Shown here piece after piece: positions 45,682 through 55,526 of a stretch of DNA of 64,000 bases (the stretch's first letter is position 1; every line of letters starts with the position of its first letter). The DNA lies in assembly GCA_026126205.1 (NCBI GenBank), contig JAHCJP010000007.1, positions 1-64,000 of the forward strand, read 5' to 3'. A model generated the notes under the pieces. The model saw only the letters and a program-made list of their open reading frames with translations. It was not told the origin of the DNA and did not search any database. Position numbers and translations under genes: made by a program. This DNA is from Maricaulaceae bacterium (lineage in GTDB: Bacteria; Pseudomonadota; Alphaproteobacteria; Caulobacterales; Maricaulaceae).

Positions 45682-46755
45682 CTATTCCGCCGCGCCGGCG
45701 ACAGCGCGGACATAGGCGGTGCGGGCGTCGAACTCTTTCGCCACCTTCTCGTCGTTCTCCTGCAGTTCCTGCGGGTTCAGGTCGGCGTAGTGCAGCACGC
45801 CCATCTCGCCATAGGCCTTCTGCACCTTGTCGCCCCACAGGCCGATGTCCTTGACGATCGGCACGATGCGCTGGAACAGCATCTGGCGGTAGATCTTGAC
45901 GATCTCGGAATTCTCCACCCAGTCGACGCAGTCCTTCACCGGCAGGCCCAGCGCTTCATAGGTCTCACGGGCGCCGGTCATGCGATCACGCATCAGCCAG
46001 CTGGCCTCGACGAGGAATTCCTCGCGCTCGGCGCGCTCGGTCGCCGTAAGCTGCGGGTAATAATCGCGCAGCGACAGGCGGCCGAAAGCAACGTGACGGG
46101 CCTCGTCCTCCATCACATAAGCGTTGACCATCTTGGCCAGCGGATTCTGGGCGATATCGCGTATGGTGCCGAAGGCGGCGAGCGCCAGTCCCTCGATCAC
46201 CACCTGCATGGCCAGGTAGGTCATGTCCCAGCGAGAGTCGCGCAGCGCCTGGTCGACCAGTTCCTGCAACGGCTTGGTCATCGGGTAGGCGACGCCAAAC
46301 TTCTCCAGCAGCTTCTTGTAGGCCTCGACATGGCGGGCCTCGTCCATCACTTGGGTGGCGGCATAAAACTTGGCGTCCAGATCCGGCACCTGCTGGACGA
46401 TCTTGGCCGCGCACAGCAGCGCCGCCTGTTCGCCCTGCAGGAATTGCGAGATATTCCAGGCTTGGGCGTGGCGGCGGGACTCAACGCGCTCCTTCGGCGT
46501 CATCTTCTCCCACATCGGAGAACCGAACAGGCCGTTGGCCTCGTCCGGCATCAGCATGGGGTTCTCGATGTCGAGATCAAGACTCCAGTCGATGCGGTTG
46601 ACCGCATCCCACTGCATGTCCTTGCCCTTCTGGTAGAGGTGCATCAGGGTCTTGCGGCCCTCGTCGAACTCCCAGTCGAATACGGCCTCGAATTCCTGCG
46701 GCACCGTCCACGCCGGGTCGATATCCGGAACCGCGTAAAGATCGCGCAGGGACAT
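45682..46755 (-). CDS. Ferritin-like diiron oxygenase/R2-like protein
   Basis: A 357-residue helical protein with a full diiron signature: E109 (QGEQAALL), E139/H142 (MDEARHVEAY), E189 (VIEGLALAAF), E218/H221 (EDEARHVAFG), the E..ExxH..E..ExxH pattern of R2-like hydroxylases and oxygenases. Such proteins hydroxylate, desaturate or N-oxygenate small or lipid substrates. AGGAGAAGG precedes ATG 46755. A perfect GTGAAC-AGC-GTTCAC palindrome lies 43 bases upstream of the start, shared in variant form with two other promoters of this island. Confidence 0.85.
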   Translation of the reverse strand: MSLRDLYAVPDIDPAWTVPQEFEAVFDWEFDEGRKTLMHLYQKGKDMQWDAVNRIDWSLDLDIENPMLMPDEANGLFGSPMWEKMTPKERVESRRHAQAWNISQFLQGEQAALLCAAKIVQQVPDLDAKFYAATQVMDEARHVEAYKKLLEKFGVAYPMTKPLQELVDQALRDSRWDMTYLAMQVVIEGLALAAFGTIRDIAQNPLAKMVNAYVMEDEARHVAFGRLSLRDYYPQLTATERAEREEFLVEASWLMRDRMTGARETYEALGLPVKDCVDWVENSEIVKIYRQMLFQRIVPIVKDIGLWGDKVQKAYGEMGVLHYADLNPQELQENDEKVAKEFDARTAYVRAVAGAAE

Positions 46756-46797
46756 GGCCTTCTCCTCCCTTCCTGGCGGGGGCGCCGGGGTCTGATT

Positions 46798-46812
46798 GTG
46801 AACAGCGTTCAC
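46798..46812. promoter_or_regulatory. Perfect operator-like palindrome (site A)
   Basis: GTGAACAGCGTTCAC, a 6-3-6 inverted repeat of the size bound by TetR/GntR-type dimers, in the promoter region of the diiron gene. Variants occur at 51153 and 55527. Confidence 0.65.
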
Positions 46813-46871
46813 TTTTGCGGGCAGAGTGCCGCCGATCTGCGGCGAAGGCAAGGGCGCCGTCGCCAGTCTCT

Positions 46872-47798
46872 CTACTCCGCAGCTGCTTTCGCGTGTTCAC
46901 TCTCGCGCCTTTCAAGGCTTTCCAGCCAGCGCCGCTTGATCTGTTTGCTGGTGCCGCGCGAGCCGTCCGGCGACCAGCCGGGCGGCGCGAATATGTATCC
47001 CACCACCTCCCTGAGAGACTTCGCCCCGGCGACGTCGCGGACGATGCCCACCCATTCATGCAGGCAGATGCGAAGCGGATTGTAGGTGCCGAGATTCTTC
47101 ACGATGCCGTAGCGGCAGGGCTCGTCGTCGCGCTCGGCTTCGAACGTGCCGAACATGCGGTCCCAGATTATGAACACCCCGGCGTAGTTCTTGTCGAGAT
47201 AACGCGGGTTGGTGGCATGGTGCACACGGTGGTGAGAGGGGGTGTTGAACAACCATTCAAACGGCGCCGGCAGTCGTTTGACGGCCTCGGTATGAATCCA
47301 GAACTGGTAGATCAGGTTCAGCGCGCTGCAAAAGGCGATCATGGCGATTGGGAAGCCTAGCAGCACCATCCAGGAGCCGAACCAGATGAATTTCAAGGTC
47401 AGCGGGCTCAGCCAGGGTTGGCGCAGCGCGGTGGTGAGATTGTAGTGCTGGCTGGAATGGTGGACGACATGGTCGGCCCAGAACCAGCGCACGGTGTGCG
47501 CGAAACGGTGCGACCAGTAGTACAGGAAATCATCAGTCACGAAACAGACGATCCACACCCACCAAGCCCAGCCGAGATCGAACAGGGCGAACCGTTCGAG
47601 GAACAGGAACCAGCCAAGCGCCAGGAAGCCCAGCAGCGCGCCAGAGACGGTGTTGCCCAGGCCCATCACCAGGCTGGCCGCGGAATCGCGCGGCTCGAAC
47701 CGCGCCCGGCCGGTGGCGCGCGCATAGATCATTTCCGCCACCACCAGGGCGACGAAGAACGGGATGGCGATCAGGATCGGATCGACAAGCTGCGGCAT
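46872..47798 (-). CDS. Sterol desaturase/fatty acid hydroxylase family protein
   Basis: A 308-residue integral membrane diiron enzyme. About five hydrophobic segments surround the His cluster: H97-RFA-H101, H110/H113/H114/H118 (DHVVHHSSQHYN), H169, and H189/H190/H193/H194 (SHHRVHH). Family members hydroxylate or desaturate sterols, fatty acids or carotenoids. The ATG at 47798 overlaps closely with the preceding small gene (five bases apart), indicating an operon. Confidence 0.9.
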   Translation of the reverse strand: MPQLVDPILIAIPFFVALVVAEMIYARATGRARFEPRDSAASLVMGLGNTVSGALLGFLALGWFLFLERFALFDLGWAWWVWIVCFVTDDFLYYWSHRFAHTVRWFWADHVVHHSSQHYNLTTALRQPWLSPLTLKFIWFGSWMVLLGFPIAMIAFCSALNLIYQFWIHTEAVKRLPAPFEWLFNTPSHHRVHHATNPRYLDKNYAGVFIIWDRMFGTFEAERDDEPCRYGIVKNLGTYNPLRICLHEWVGIVRDVAGAKSLREVVGYIFAPPGWSPDGSRGTSKQIKRRWLESLERRESEHAKAAAE

Positions 47799-47803
47799 GT
47801 GCG

Positions 47804-48223
47804 TCAGCCCTGTTGCATCGCGTTCAACCGTTCGGCCCAGCGCTGCGCCTCCTCCGCCTCGGAAAAGGCCAAGCGCGCCTTCGGCAGAGTGAAGTCGCAC
47901 AGGCGGATGATCAAGACGCCGTCACCGCCCGCTTCGGCGGATTGCAGTTCCGCCGGCCCGATCCGGCGGGTGATCCAGTCCTCGCCGCGCGTCAGCACCA
48001 GGGCGAGGTGGCCGGTTCCGGCCTCTTCCACCAGCGCTCCGGCGCCATCAGCGCACACCACGCCCCCGCTGGCGGTAAAGCCGGTGAAATCCGCGTCCAG
48101 CCGCGCCACGGCCTGATCCAGGCTCTCGATCCGCGCAGGCTTCCAACCGCCCAGGAAATGGTTCAGCGCCACCAGCGCCGAAATGGCGAGGGCCGATCCG
48201 GCAAGAACATAGACAAGCAGCAT
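47804..48223 (-). CDS. Hypothetical membrane-anchored protein
   Basis: A 139-residue protein with a single N-terminal membrane helix (MLLVYVLAGSALAISALVAL) and a small soluble domain of alternating strands. No family recognised. It sits between the TonB receptor and the hydroxylase gene and is likely co-transcribed with the latter. Confidence 0.65.
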   Translation of the reverse strand: MLLVYVLAGSALAISALVALNHFLGGWKPARIESLDQAVARLDADFTGFTASGGVVCADGAGALVEEAGTGHLALVLTRGEDWITRRIGPAELQSAEAGGDGVLIIRLCDFTLPKARLAFSEAEEAQRWAERLNAMQQG

Positions 48224-48250
48224 GGGATCAAGATTGCGCGGGCGCGGCGT

Positions 48251-48285
48251 GAAAGAAAAGGCGGGGACGCATGCGCGCCCCCGCC
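48251..48285 (-). terminator. Rho-independent terminator of the TonB-dependent receptor
   Basis: GGCGGGG (48260-48266) pairs with CCCCGCC (48279-48285); on the minus strand the stem is followed by TTTTCTTTC, 29 bases beyond the receptor stop. Confidence 0.8.
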
Positions 48286-48313
48286 CGTTCCGTCGTCTCG
48301 CGACGCCGCAGGA

Positions 48314-50950
48314 TCAGCGGCGTACGCGCAGGGTGAGACCGTAGGTGCGCGGGTCGCCCGGATAGACGTTGATGCTGCCAGCCTGGCCGACGGATTCGAA
48401 ATTGCCCTGCTGGTACTCCTCGTTGAACAGGTTGCGGCCCCAGAGCTGAAGCATCCAGGAACCATCCTGCGCGCCGAGGCCGATGCTGGCGTTGAACAGT
48501 TGGGTGCTGCCCACGGCGCGATTGGGGTTGAAGTTGCCTGCCAGCGTACGTTCCCCGACGTAGGAATAGTCGCCACGCAGGAAGGCCTCCAGCGTATCAC
48601 CGACAGGCTGCCGGTACTGGGCGCTAAGGACCACCGTCCAGTCAGGCGTCTGCCGGTCCTGCCCGGAAGAGTTCTGGGTCGTGATCGGCAGGCCGGTGGA
48701 CGGATTGATCGAACGGCCGCACTGGCCCGGCGGCACGTCTTCCGGCGAACCGAACAGACCCGGGGCCAGCAGGCCCGGGAAAGTTTCCGGGCTGGGCGGG
48801 CAGGCGTTGCGCGAGAAATCGACGTACTTCGAATCCCAGGCCCAGGTGAAGCCGCCCGAGAAGGTCAGCCTGTCGGTCGGCTGGGCCAGGAACTCGAATT
48901 CCAGGCCGGTGATCTGCACCTCGCCGGCGTTCTGCAGGCCGAAGCCCTGGCCGGTGAAGATGTTGGCCTGGAAGTCGCGCAGGTTCTGGCGGAACAGGGC
49001 CATGTTGACCTGCGTGGTGTTGTCGAAGATCAGCGCCTTCAGACCAAGCTCCCAGTTCGAGATGATCTCCTCCTCGAACTCGAACACGCCGGTCATCGCC
49101 GCGTTGGCCGAGACGTTGAAGCCGCCCGGTTTGAAGCCCCGCGAATAGCTGCCATAGACATTGACATTGTCCGTCAGGTCATAGGCGAGGATGACATTCC
49201 CGGAGAAATTGTTCTCGCTGCGCGAGGCGGTGAAGCTGTTCGCCGGCGGATTGAACTGCAGCGCCATCAGCGGCAGGAACGGATTGGTGATGCAGGCGAA
49301 GAAGCCCGGCGTGCCCGGCGCCGCCAGCGGATCGCAATCCGCCCCTGGCGCAGTGCGAACGCTGAAGTTCGGGAACTCGGACATCACCAGGCCCGCCGGA
49401 AGGCCGGCGCCGATCAACTGGCCGGCGACGATGTTGCCGCCCAGCTGGATGAAGTTGATCGCCGCGAACGGATCGTTGATGTCGATGTCCGCCACGATGT
49501 TCTTGCGCTCGCGCGTGTAGCGGCCGCCGAGCGTGAGCGTGAACCGGTCGGTCAGGTGCCAGTCGACCTGGCCGAACACCGACCAGCTGGTGGTGTTGAG
49601 CCGGTAATCCTCGGCCAGACCATCGCCCGGGGTGAAGTAGAGGCCGGGCGCGCAGCCGCCAGGAACCGGCCCCAGCGCGCCATTGCACAGCGCCTCGAGG
49701 AAGGTCACCGTGCTTGGGAAGGTGAAGGGCACGCCCGGCGGTACGGTGATCGTCGGCCCAGGCGCGGTCAGCAGGTCGGCATAGGAGCGCAGCTGGGTTC
49801 CGAATGGCGTCTGGTTGTTATGGTTCAGACGGTTACGGTAATAGAAAGCGCCCGCCAGCCAGTCGACAGCGCCGCCGCCGTCAGAGGTCAGGCGAACCTC
49901 CTGGGTGAAGGTGTCGTAGGCTTGGCGGATCAGGCGGTCGCCGGCCAGGTCGACATTGGTGAAGTCGGCGTCGATGTTCTGGAACTCGTCATAGTCGCGA
50001 TACGCGGTGATCGAGGTCAGCGTGAAGCCGTCAAACTGGTGGTCGACCTGCGCCGAAAGCCCCCAGGTCTCGGTCTGGGTGAATACATCGCCATCAATGG
50101 CCACCTGGTAGTTCCAGGGATCGGGCGGCAGCAGCGTGCCGCCAAGGGCCATAATCGCCGGCGCGGTCGGGCCGTACATGCCGAATGGCGCCGCGCAGCA
50201 GTTCTCGTCGATTTCCGCCCGGTCAGCGATAAAACGCACGCTGGTGTTGGCAGAAGGCTCCCACAGCAGCTGCCCGCGCAAGCTCCAGCGATCACGGTTG
50301 TTCAGGTCGCGGCCATCATGGACGTTTTCGACGAATCCGTCCCGCTGGTGGATGTTTCCGTCCAGCCGGAACGCCAGTACGTCCTCGACCAGCGGACCGG
50401 TGACGGTGCCGCGGGCGATGCGGGTGTTGTAGTTGCCGAAGGTCAATTCGCCTTCCGCGCCAAAATCATAGGACGGGCGGCGGGTGATGAAGCTGACCAC
50501 GCCGGCCGGCGTGTTGCGGCCGAAAAGGGTCGATTGCGGGCCGCGCAGAACTTCCACCCGCTCAAGCGACAGGAAGTCGTTGATCGCGGCGCCCTGACGC
50601 GCAAGGAACACGCCGTCGACGAAGATGCCGACCGAAGATTCCAGGCCCGGGTTGAAGGTGTCGGTCCCGATCGTGCGGATCGAGAAGGTGACGTTGGTGG
50701 ACGAGGCGGCCTGGCCGACGCTGAGCGATGGCACCAGGAACTGAAGGTCGCGAGCATCGCGGATCTGCGCGTTCTCGATCACTTCCCCGGTGACCGCCGA
50801 AACCGCGACCGGAACTTCCTGAAGTGTCTGTTCGCGCTGTTGTGCGGTGACGGTGATGACCTCCACCTGCGCCATCGCGGTTCCGGCGACGGCCATAGTG
50901 GTGAAAAGGGCGGTCGCGCACAGCGCGGCCGACTTGGTGAATTTCCGCAT
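48314..50950 (-). CDS. TonB-dependent outer-membrane receptor
   Basis: An 878-residue receptor with signal peptide (1-27, ending AMAQ). A TonB-box-like VEVITVTAQQR, the plug domain with VEVLRGPQSTLFGRNTPAGVVSFITRRP, and a 22-strand barrel ending in the aromatic/charged RTYGLTLRVRR follow. Its type (QREQTLQEVPVAVSAVTGE) is the broad group often found beside catabolic genes for hydrophobic or plant-derived compounds in sphingomonads and Hyphomonadaceae. GGGGAG precedes ATG 50950. It is divergent from the serine hydrolase, and the site B operator variant lies in the shared intergenic region. Confidence 0.93.
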   Translation of the reverse strand: MRKFTKSAALCATALFTTMAVAGTAMAQVEVITVTAQQREQTLQEVPVAVSAVTGEVIENAQIRDARDLQFLVPSLSVGQAASSTNVTFSIRTIGTDTFNPGLESSVGIFVDGVFLARQGAAINDFLSLERVEVLRGPQSTLFGRNTPAGVVSFITRRPSYDFGAEGELTFGNYNTRIARGTVTGPLVEDVLAFRLDGNIHQRDGFVENVHDGRDLNNRDRWSLRGQLLWEPSANTSVRFIADRAEIDENCCAAPFGMYGPTAPAIMALGGTLLPPDPWNYQVAIDGDVFTQTETWGLSAQVDHQFDGFTLTSITAYRDYDEFQNIDADFTNVDLAGDRLIRQAYDTFTQEVRLTSDGGGAVDWLAGAFYYRNRLNHNNQTPFGTQLRSYADLLTAPGPTITVPPGVPFTFPSTVTFLEALCNGALGPVPGGCAPGLYFTPGDGLAEDYRLNTTSWSVFGQVDWHLTDRFTLTLGGRYTRERKNIVADIDINDPFAAINFIQLGGNIVAGQLIGAGLPAGLVMSEFPNFSVRTAPGADCDPLAAPGTPGFFACITNPFLPLMALQFNPPANSFTASRSENNFSGNVILAYDLTDNVNVYGSYSRGFKPGGFNVSANAAMTGVFEFEEEIISNWELGLKALIFDNTTQVNMALFRQNLRDFQANIFTGQGFGLQNAGEVQITGLEFEFLAQPTDRLTFSGGFTWAWDSKYVDFSRNACPPSPETFPGLLAPGLFGSPEDVPPGQCGRSINPSTGLPITTQNSSGQDRQTPDWTVVLSAQYRQPVGDTLEAFLRGDYSYVGERTLAGNFNPNRAVGSTQLFNASIGLGAQDGSWMLQLWGRNLFNEEYQQGNFESVGQAGSINVYPGDPRTYGLTLRVRR

Positions 50951-51152
50951 TGATTGTCTCCCCATTGCGCGTGGCTCGCGCTTGTGTCCGCCAGCGTCCC
51001 GGTCATTTGAACACCGCCCCGGCGGTCTGTCAGCAAAAAGTTGAATAAGTCTAACGCACAAGCCGTGAGCTGTGGCCTATTCGCCGCGCCGCGTCCGACG
51101 CCGCCAACTTTCCGATTGCAGCGCCGCCCAAGGCCGGGTGTTATGGTGAAAA

Positions 51153-51167
51153 ACAAACGCCGTTCAC
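51153..51167. promoter_or_regulatory. Operator-like site B (imperfect)
   Basis: ACAAACGCCGTTCAC matches GTGAAC-N3-GTTCAC at 12 of 15 positions, with the right half intact. It lies 29 bases before the serine hydrolase ATG and in the divergent promoter region of the TonB receptor. Confidence 0.5.
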
Positions 51168-51195
51168 TTTTTCACGGCGCGCGGGCGAGGGAACA

Positions 51196-52434
51196 ATGAA
51201 ACGAATCGTGATCGGCCTAGCGGCCGTTGTCGCGCTGGCGGTGATCGCCGCGGCGCTGTGGTGGTTCCGGCCCTGGGCCGAGTTCTCGCCGTCGCGCATG
51301 GCGGCGCTGGGCCAGCCGGAGCGCTATGCAGAGATTTTCCGGTCTATGGACCGGGTTTTCCCCTACCGCCGCATCGACACGGCGGACCCGGCGCCGCTTC
51401 CGCGCAGCCCTTCACCGCTGGCCGTCAGCTATGAATGGCAGGGCGAGACCCGCAGGCTGGAGGATTACATCGCCGCCTCGGATACGACGGGGCTGATGGT
51501 GCTGCGGTTTGGAACCGTGGTTTACGAAGACTATTTCCTCGGCGCGGACGAAACCGACCGCTTCACGTCCTGGTCGATGGGCAAGAGCGTCGTGGCCAGC
51601 CTGATCGCCATGGCGATGATGGACGGCCACATCGACAGCCTGGACCAGACGGCGGGGGAATTTGCTCCGCAATACGCCGGAACCGATTTCGGGGACACCA
51701 GCCTGCGCCACCTGTTGATGATGGCCTCGGGCATCGCCTTCAACGAGGACTATGGCGACCGCGATTCCGATATCAACCGGCTGTTCTTTGGCGCATTCCT
51801 GCAGGGGCGCGACGTCAATGCGCTGATCGCCCGCTATCCGCGCGGCCGCGCCGCTGGCGAACAGCTGCATTACATCAGCCCCAACACCCAGGTGCTGGCG
51901 GCGGTGGTGGAGGGGGTTTACGGCGCGCCGCTGGCCGAGGTGGTGGAGGAGCGCGTCTGGCGCCCGCTGCGAATGGAGGGCGACGCCTATTGGTCGCAGC
52001 ATGTCAGCGGGGAGCGCGGGGTGGCCATCGGCTATTGCTGCCTGAATGCGCGCCTGGCTGACTATGCGCGCCTCGGCCAGCTCTATCTTCAGGACGGGGT
52101 GTGGGATGGTCGGCGCCTGCTGCCCGAAGGCTGGGTGCGGATGGCGACACGGCCCAACGCGTCGTTCCAGGAACCGGGGGTGAACCCGCTGTACGGACCG
52201 CGCGGCTATGGCCTGCATTTCTGGATTCCGCTCGGCGCGGACGGGGAGTATTTCTTCGCCGGGGTCTACGGCCAGTATATCTGGGTTGACGAACGCCGCG
52301 GCGTGGTGATCGCGCGCACCGCAGCCGACCATCAATGGGGCGCGCGCACAGCCGAAACCTTCGCCCTGTTCCGCGCCATCGCAGAGGCCGTCTCGCCGCT
52401 GGCCGCCGATGGGGGCGATGATGGCGCGGAGTAA
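51196..52434 (+). CDS. Class C beta-lactamase-type serine hydrolase (NylB-like)
   Basis: A 412-residue hydrolase of the penicillin-binding/beta-lactamase fold. An N-terminal membrane anchor (4-24) is followed by the catalytic SxxK tetrad SMGK (S127, K130) in SWSMGKSVVASLIAM, and a Tyr in LHYISPNTQ as the likely second-motif base. The overall layout resembles 6-aminohexanoate-dimer hydrolases and family VIII esterases rather than true beta-lactamases. GAGGG precedes the ATG. First gene of a serine hydrolase-GMC-ALDH-acylase series. Confidence 0.88.
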   Translation: MKRIVIGLAAVVALAVIAAALWWFRPWAEFSPSRMAALGQPERYAEIFRSMDRVFPYRRIDTADPAPLPRSPSPLAVSYEWQGETRRLEDYIAASDTTGLMVLRFGTVVYEDYFLGADETDRFTSWSMGKSVVASLIAMAMMDGHIDSLDQTAGEFAPQYAGTDFGDTSLRHLLMMASGIAFNEDYGDRDSDINRLFFGAFLQGRDVNALIARYPRGRAAGEQLHYISPNTQVLAAVVEGVYGAPLAEVVEERVWRPLRMEGDAYWSQHVSGERGVAIGYCCLNARLADYARLGQLYLQDGVWDGRRLLPEGWVRMATRPNASFQEPGVNPLYGPRGYGLHFWIPLGADGEYFFAGVYGQYIWVDERRGVVIARTAADHQWGARTAETFALFRAIAEAVSPLAADGGDDGAE

Positions 52435-54043
52435 GGGCGAACTGGCGGCGGAATATGACTATGTCGTCGTCGGCGCGGGATCGGCCGGCTGCCTGATCGC
52501 CGGGGCGCTAAGCGAGGACCGCGATGTCACGGTATGTCTGCTGGAGGCCGGCAAGCCCGACAAGGGGCCGGAAATCCGCAGCCCGATGCTGCTGCAGAAA
52601 GTGGTTAGCGGCGGCCCTTATAACTGGGCCTACGAAACGGTTCCGCAAAAGCATCTGAACGATCGCCGCCTGTTCTGGCCGCGCGGCAAGACATTGGGCG
52701 GATCGTCGTCGATCAACGCCATGCACTATATGCGCGGCGCGCACGAGAATTATGACGAATGGAGCGAACTTGGCGCCGAGGGGTGGAGCTGGAAAGACGC
52801 GCTGGCGCGCTTCAAGGCCATGGAACGCCAGCAGCGCGGCGCCGATGACTGGCACGGCGCGGACGGGCCGCTGCACGTTCAGGACATTCCGAAGCTTAAT
52901 CCGCTGACCGAACTGTACTTCCGGGCCGGCGACGAACTGCAATACCCCCGCAACCCGGATTTCAACGGCGAGAAACAATACGGCTTCGGCCCCTATCAGG
53001 TGACCATGAACGGCCCGCGGCGGTGGAGCGCCGCCGACGCTTTCCTGCGCCCGGCGATGGCGCGCGAGAACCTGACGGTCCTGACCGAGGCGATGGCCCG
53101 GCGGGTGATGCTGGAAGGCGGGCGCGCCACGGGCGTGGAGCTGGACGTCAAACGCCAGCGCCACGTGATCCACGCCCGCAAGGAGGTGATCTTGTGCGGC
53201 GGGGCGATCAACTCACCCCAGCTTCTGCAGCTTTCGGGCGTCGGCGATGCGGACTGGCTGCGCGCCGCCGGCGTGACGCCCGAGGTCGATGTGCCCGGCG
53301 TCGGCCGCAATCTTCAGGACCATCTCGACATTACGGCGCTGATGCGAACGCGATCGGCCGATTCCATCGGCCAGTCCTTCCGCCGGGCGCCGAAGCTGAT
53401 TTACGACATCCTGCGCTGGATGATCCGCGGCGACGGCGACTTCACCGTCAACCCGGTTCAGGGCGGGGCGTTCCTGAACTCCTCGATGGCGAAGGACGGC
53501 CTGCCGGATCTGCAACTGGTGTTCATCCCCGGCCTGTCGATCGATCATGGCCGCAAGACCCTGTTCGGCCATGGCGTCACCCTGCATGTCTGCCATCTCT
53601 ATCCCGACAGCCGGGGCGAGATTCGCATCCGCAGCGCCGATCCTTATGAACACCCGGACATCGACCCGAACTATCTCGACGTCGAAAGCGACATCGTTCC
53701 GTTGATCGACGGGCTGGAGATCGTGCGCCGCATCCTGCACGCCCCGGCCTTCGACGAAGAGCGCGTGGCGGAGATGCATCCGGGCGAGGACGTCGAGGGC
53801 CGCGACGCGCTGGAAGCCGACATTCGCCAGCGCGCCGAAACGCTTTACCATCCCACCAGCACCTGCGCGATGGGCAGGGGCGATCTCGCCGTCGTCGATC
53901 CGCGCTGCCGGGTGCATGGCGTGAAGGGCCTGCGGGTCGCCGACGCCTCGGTGATGCCGCGGCTGGTCGGCGGCAACACCAACGCCCCGACCATGCTGGT
54001 CGCCCACAAGGCGGCGGAGATGATCCGCGCCGACAACAGCTAG
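52421..54043 (+). CDS. GMC-family FAD-dependent alcohol oxidoreductase
   Basis: A 540-residue choline-dehydrogenase/AlkJ-type flavoenzyme. The FAD motif VVVGAGSAG is near residues 15-23, GKTLGGSSSINAM is GMC signature 1 and GAINSPQLLQLSGVG signature 2. The C-terminal active-site region YHPTSTCAMG holds the catalytic His, with VADASVMPRLVGGNTNAPTM after it. Oxidises primary alcohols to aldehydes. The start is one of three in-frame ATGs (52409, 52418, 52421); I chose the last because GGGGG stands six to ten bases before it. The gene overlaps the hydrolase end by 14 bases, so translation is coupled. Confidence 0.92.
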   Translation: MARSKGELAAEYDYVVVGAGSAGCLIAGALSEDRDVTVCLLEAGKPDKGPEIRSPMLLQKVVSGGPYNWAYETVPQKHLNDRRLFWPRGKTLGGSSSINAMHYMRGAHENYDEWSELGAEGWSWKDALARFKAMERQQRGADDWHGADGPLHVQDIPKLNPLTELYFRAGDELQYPRNPDFNGEKQYGFGPYQVTMNGPRRWSAADAFLRPAMARENLTVLTEAMARRVMLEGGRATGVELDVKRQRHVIHARKEVILCGGAINSPQLLQLSGVGDADWLRAAGVTPEVDVPGVGRNLQDHLDITALMRTRSADSIGQSFRRAPKLIYDILRWMIRGDGDFTVNPVQGGAFLNSSMAKDGLPDLQLVFIPGLSIDHGRKTLFGHGVTLHVCHLYPDSRGEIRIRSADPYEHPDIDPNYLDVESDIVPLIDGLEIVRRILHAPAFDEERVAEMHPGEDVEGRDALEADIRQRAETLYHPTSTCAMGRGDLAVVDPRCRVHGVKGLRVADASVMPRLVGGNTNAPTMLVAHKAAEMIRADNS

Positions 54044-54059
54044 CCACGGGAGGCACGCC

Positions 54060-55481
54060 ATGAGCGACGCCGACACCAAGCAGATCGAGCGCATGAAGGC
54101 GATCCTGAAAGCGCAACAGGACGCCTTCGCCGCCGAACGCCACCGCGCGGCGGAGGAGCGCCGGGCCGACCTGAAGAAGATCGCCGACCTGACAAGGACC
54201 CATGCTGACGACATCGCCAAGGCCATTTCAGAGGATTTCGGCGTCCGCTCCGCCGCCGAGACGCAACTGGCCGAAGTGGCGTTCGTCATCAAGTCGGCGA
54301 CCCACGCCGGCAAGCATCTGAAGCGCTGGATGAAGTCCCGAGGCGTCGCGGTCGAGATGACCATGGCCCCCGGCAAGGCCTATGTGCGCCGCGAACCGAA
54401 AGGCGTCGCCGGCATCGTCTCGCCCTGGAACTATCCCTATCAGCTCGCCCTGGCGCCGCTGGTCGCCGCGCTGGCCGCTGGCTGCCGGGCGATGATCAAG
54501 CCCTCCGAGTACACGCCGAAAACCGCCGAGCTGATCAAGCGCATCCTTGGCGAAGCATTTGACGAAACCCATGTCGCCGTCATCACCGGCGGCCCGGCCG
54601 TCGGCGAGGCGTTCTGCCGCCTGCCCTTCGACCATCTGTTCTACACCGGCTCCACCAGCGTCGGCCGGCTGGTGGCGAAGGCGGCGGCCGAAAACCTGAC
54701 CCCGGTGACGCTGGAGCTGGGGGGTAAGTCGCCGGCCATCCTCACCGAAGGCTATCCGCTTGAGCCGGCGGCGAAATCCATCGCCTGGGGCAAGTATTTC
54801 AACGCCGGGCAGACCTGCGTGGCGCCGGATTACCTGCTGGTTCCGGCGGGGCAGGAGAAGGCGGTGGGCGAGGCGGTGATCACCATGGCCGCGGCGCATT
54901 ATCCGCAGCCCGCCGACGACCCGCACTACACTTCGATCGTCTCTGACCGCCACCACGCCCGGCTGAAGGCGATGATCGAACAGGCCCGCGCCGCCGGCGC
55001 CGAAGTGATCGAGGTCCCGCACGACGTCAACGCCGCCGGCGCGGCGCGCAAGATTCCGCCCACCGTGGTTATCGATCCGCCACTGGACAGCGACCTGATG
55101 CGCGAGGAGATTTTCGGCCCCGTGCTGCCGGTGCTGGGCTACGACTCGCTGGCCGGCGCCGTCGCATTCGTCAACGGGCGCGAGCGGCCGCTGGCGCTCT
55201 ACGTCTATGCGAAGGACAAGGCCGCCGCGCGCAGCGTGCTGGACCGCACCCTGTCCGGCGGCGCCTGCGTCAACGCGGCGATGCTGCATCTGTCGGTGGA
55301 GGAATTACCGTTCGGCGGCGTCGGCGCCTCGGGCCAGGGCGCCTATCACGGCGAGCACGGTTTCCTGACCTTCAGTCACCAGCGCGCGGTGTTCGAGGCG
55401 CCGGTGAAGCACCCCTCGCGGATGCTGGCGCCGCCCTATGGCGCCGCCTTCCGCTTTATCTCGAAAATGCTGACGCGCTGA
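54060..55481 (+). CDS. Aldehyde dehydrogenase, coniferyl-aldehyde type
   Basis: A 473-residue NAD-dependent ALDH. N-terminal segment resembles coniferyl aldehyde dehydrogenases; SPWNYPYQLALAPLVAAL (121-138) is typical, catalytic Glu219 is in TLELGGKSPA and catalytic Cys253 in NAGQTCVAPDY. Oxidises hydrophobic or aromatic aldehydes to acids. A basic C-terminal tail may bind membrane. Sixteen bases after the GMC gene, it is the natural second step for its product. Confidence 0.93.
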   Translation: MSDADTKQIERMKAILKAQQDAFAAERHRAAEERRADLKKIADLTRTHADDIAKAISEDFGVRSAAETQLAEVAFVIKSATHAGKHLKRWMKSRGVAVEMTMAPGKAYVRREPKGVAGIVSPWNYPYQLALAPLVAALAAGCRAMIKPSEYTPKTAELIKRILGEAFDETHVAVITGGPAVGEAFCRLPFDHLFYTGSTSVGRLVAKAAAENLTPVTLELGGKSPAILTEGYPLEPAAKSIAWGKYFNAGQTCVAPDYLLVPAGQEKAVGEAVITMAAAHYPQPADDPHYTSIVSDRHHARLKAMIEQARAAGAEVIEVPHDVNAAGAARKIPPTVVIDPPLDSDLMREEIFGPVLPVLGYDSLAGAVAFVNGRERPLALYVYAKDKAAARSVLDRTLSGGACVNAAMLHLSVEELPFGGVGASGQGAYHGEHGFLTFSHQRAVFEAPVKHPSRMLAPPYGAAFRFISKMLTR

Positions 55482-55526
55482 CCCTCTCGCCATTCGCCGC
55501 CGAACCGCTAATGTTCGCCGCGGGGC

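Noticed and set aside
47813..50953. A very long plus-strand open frame (over 1000 codons) opposite the TonB receptor
   Set aside because: It is antisense to a receptor with intact signal, plug and barrel motifs; high-GC DNA gives long shadow frames, and the translation is Arg/Gly/Ala/Val-rich with no domain.
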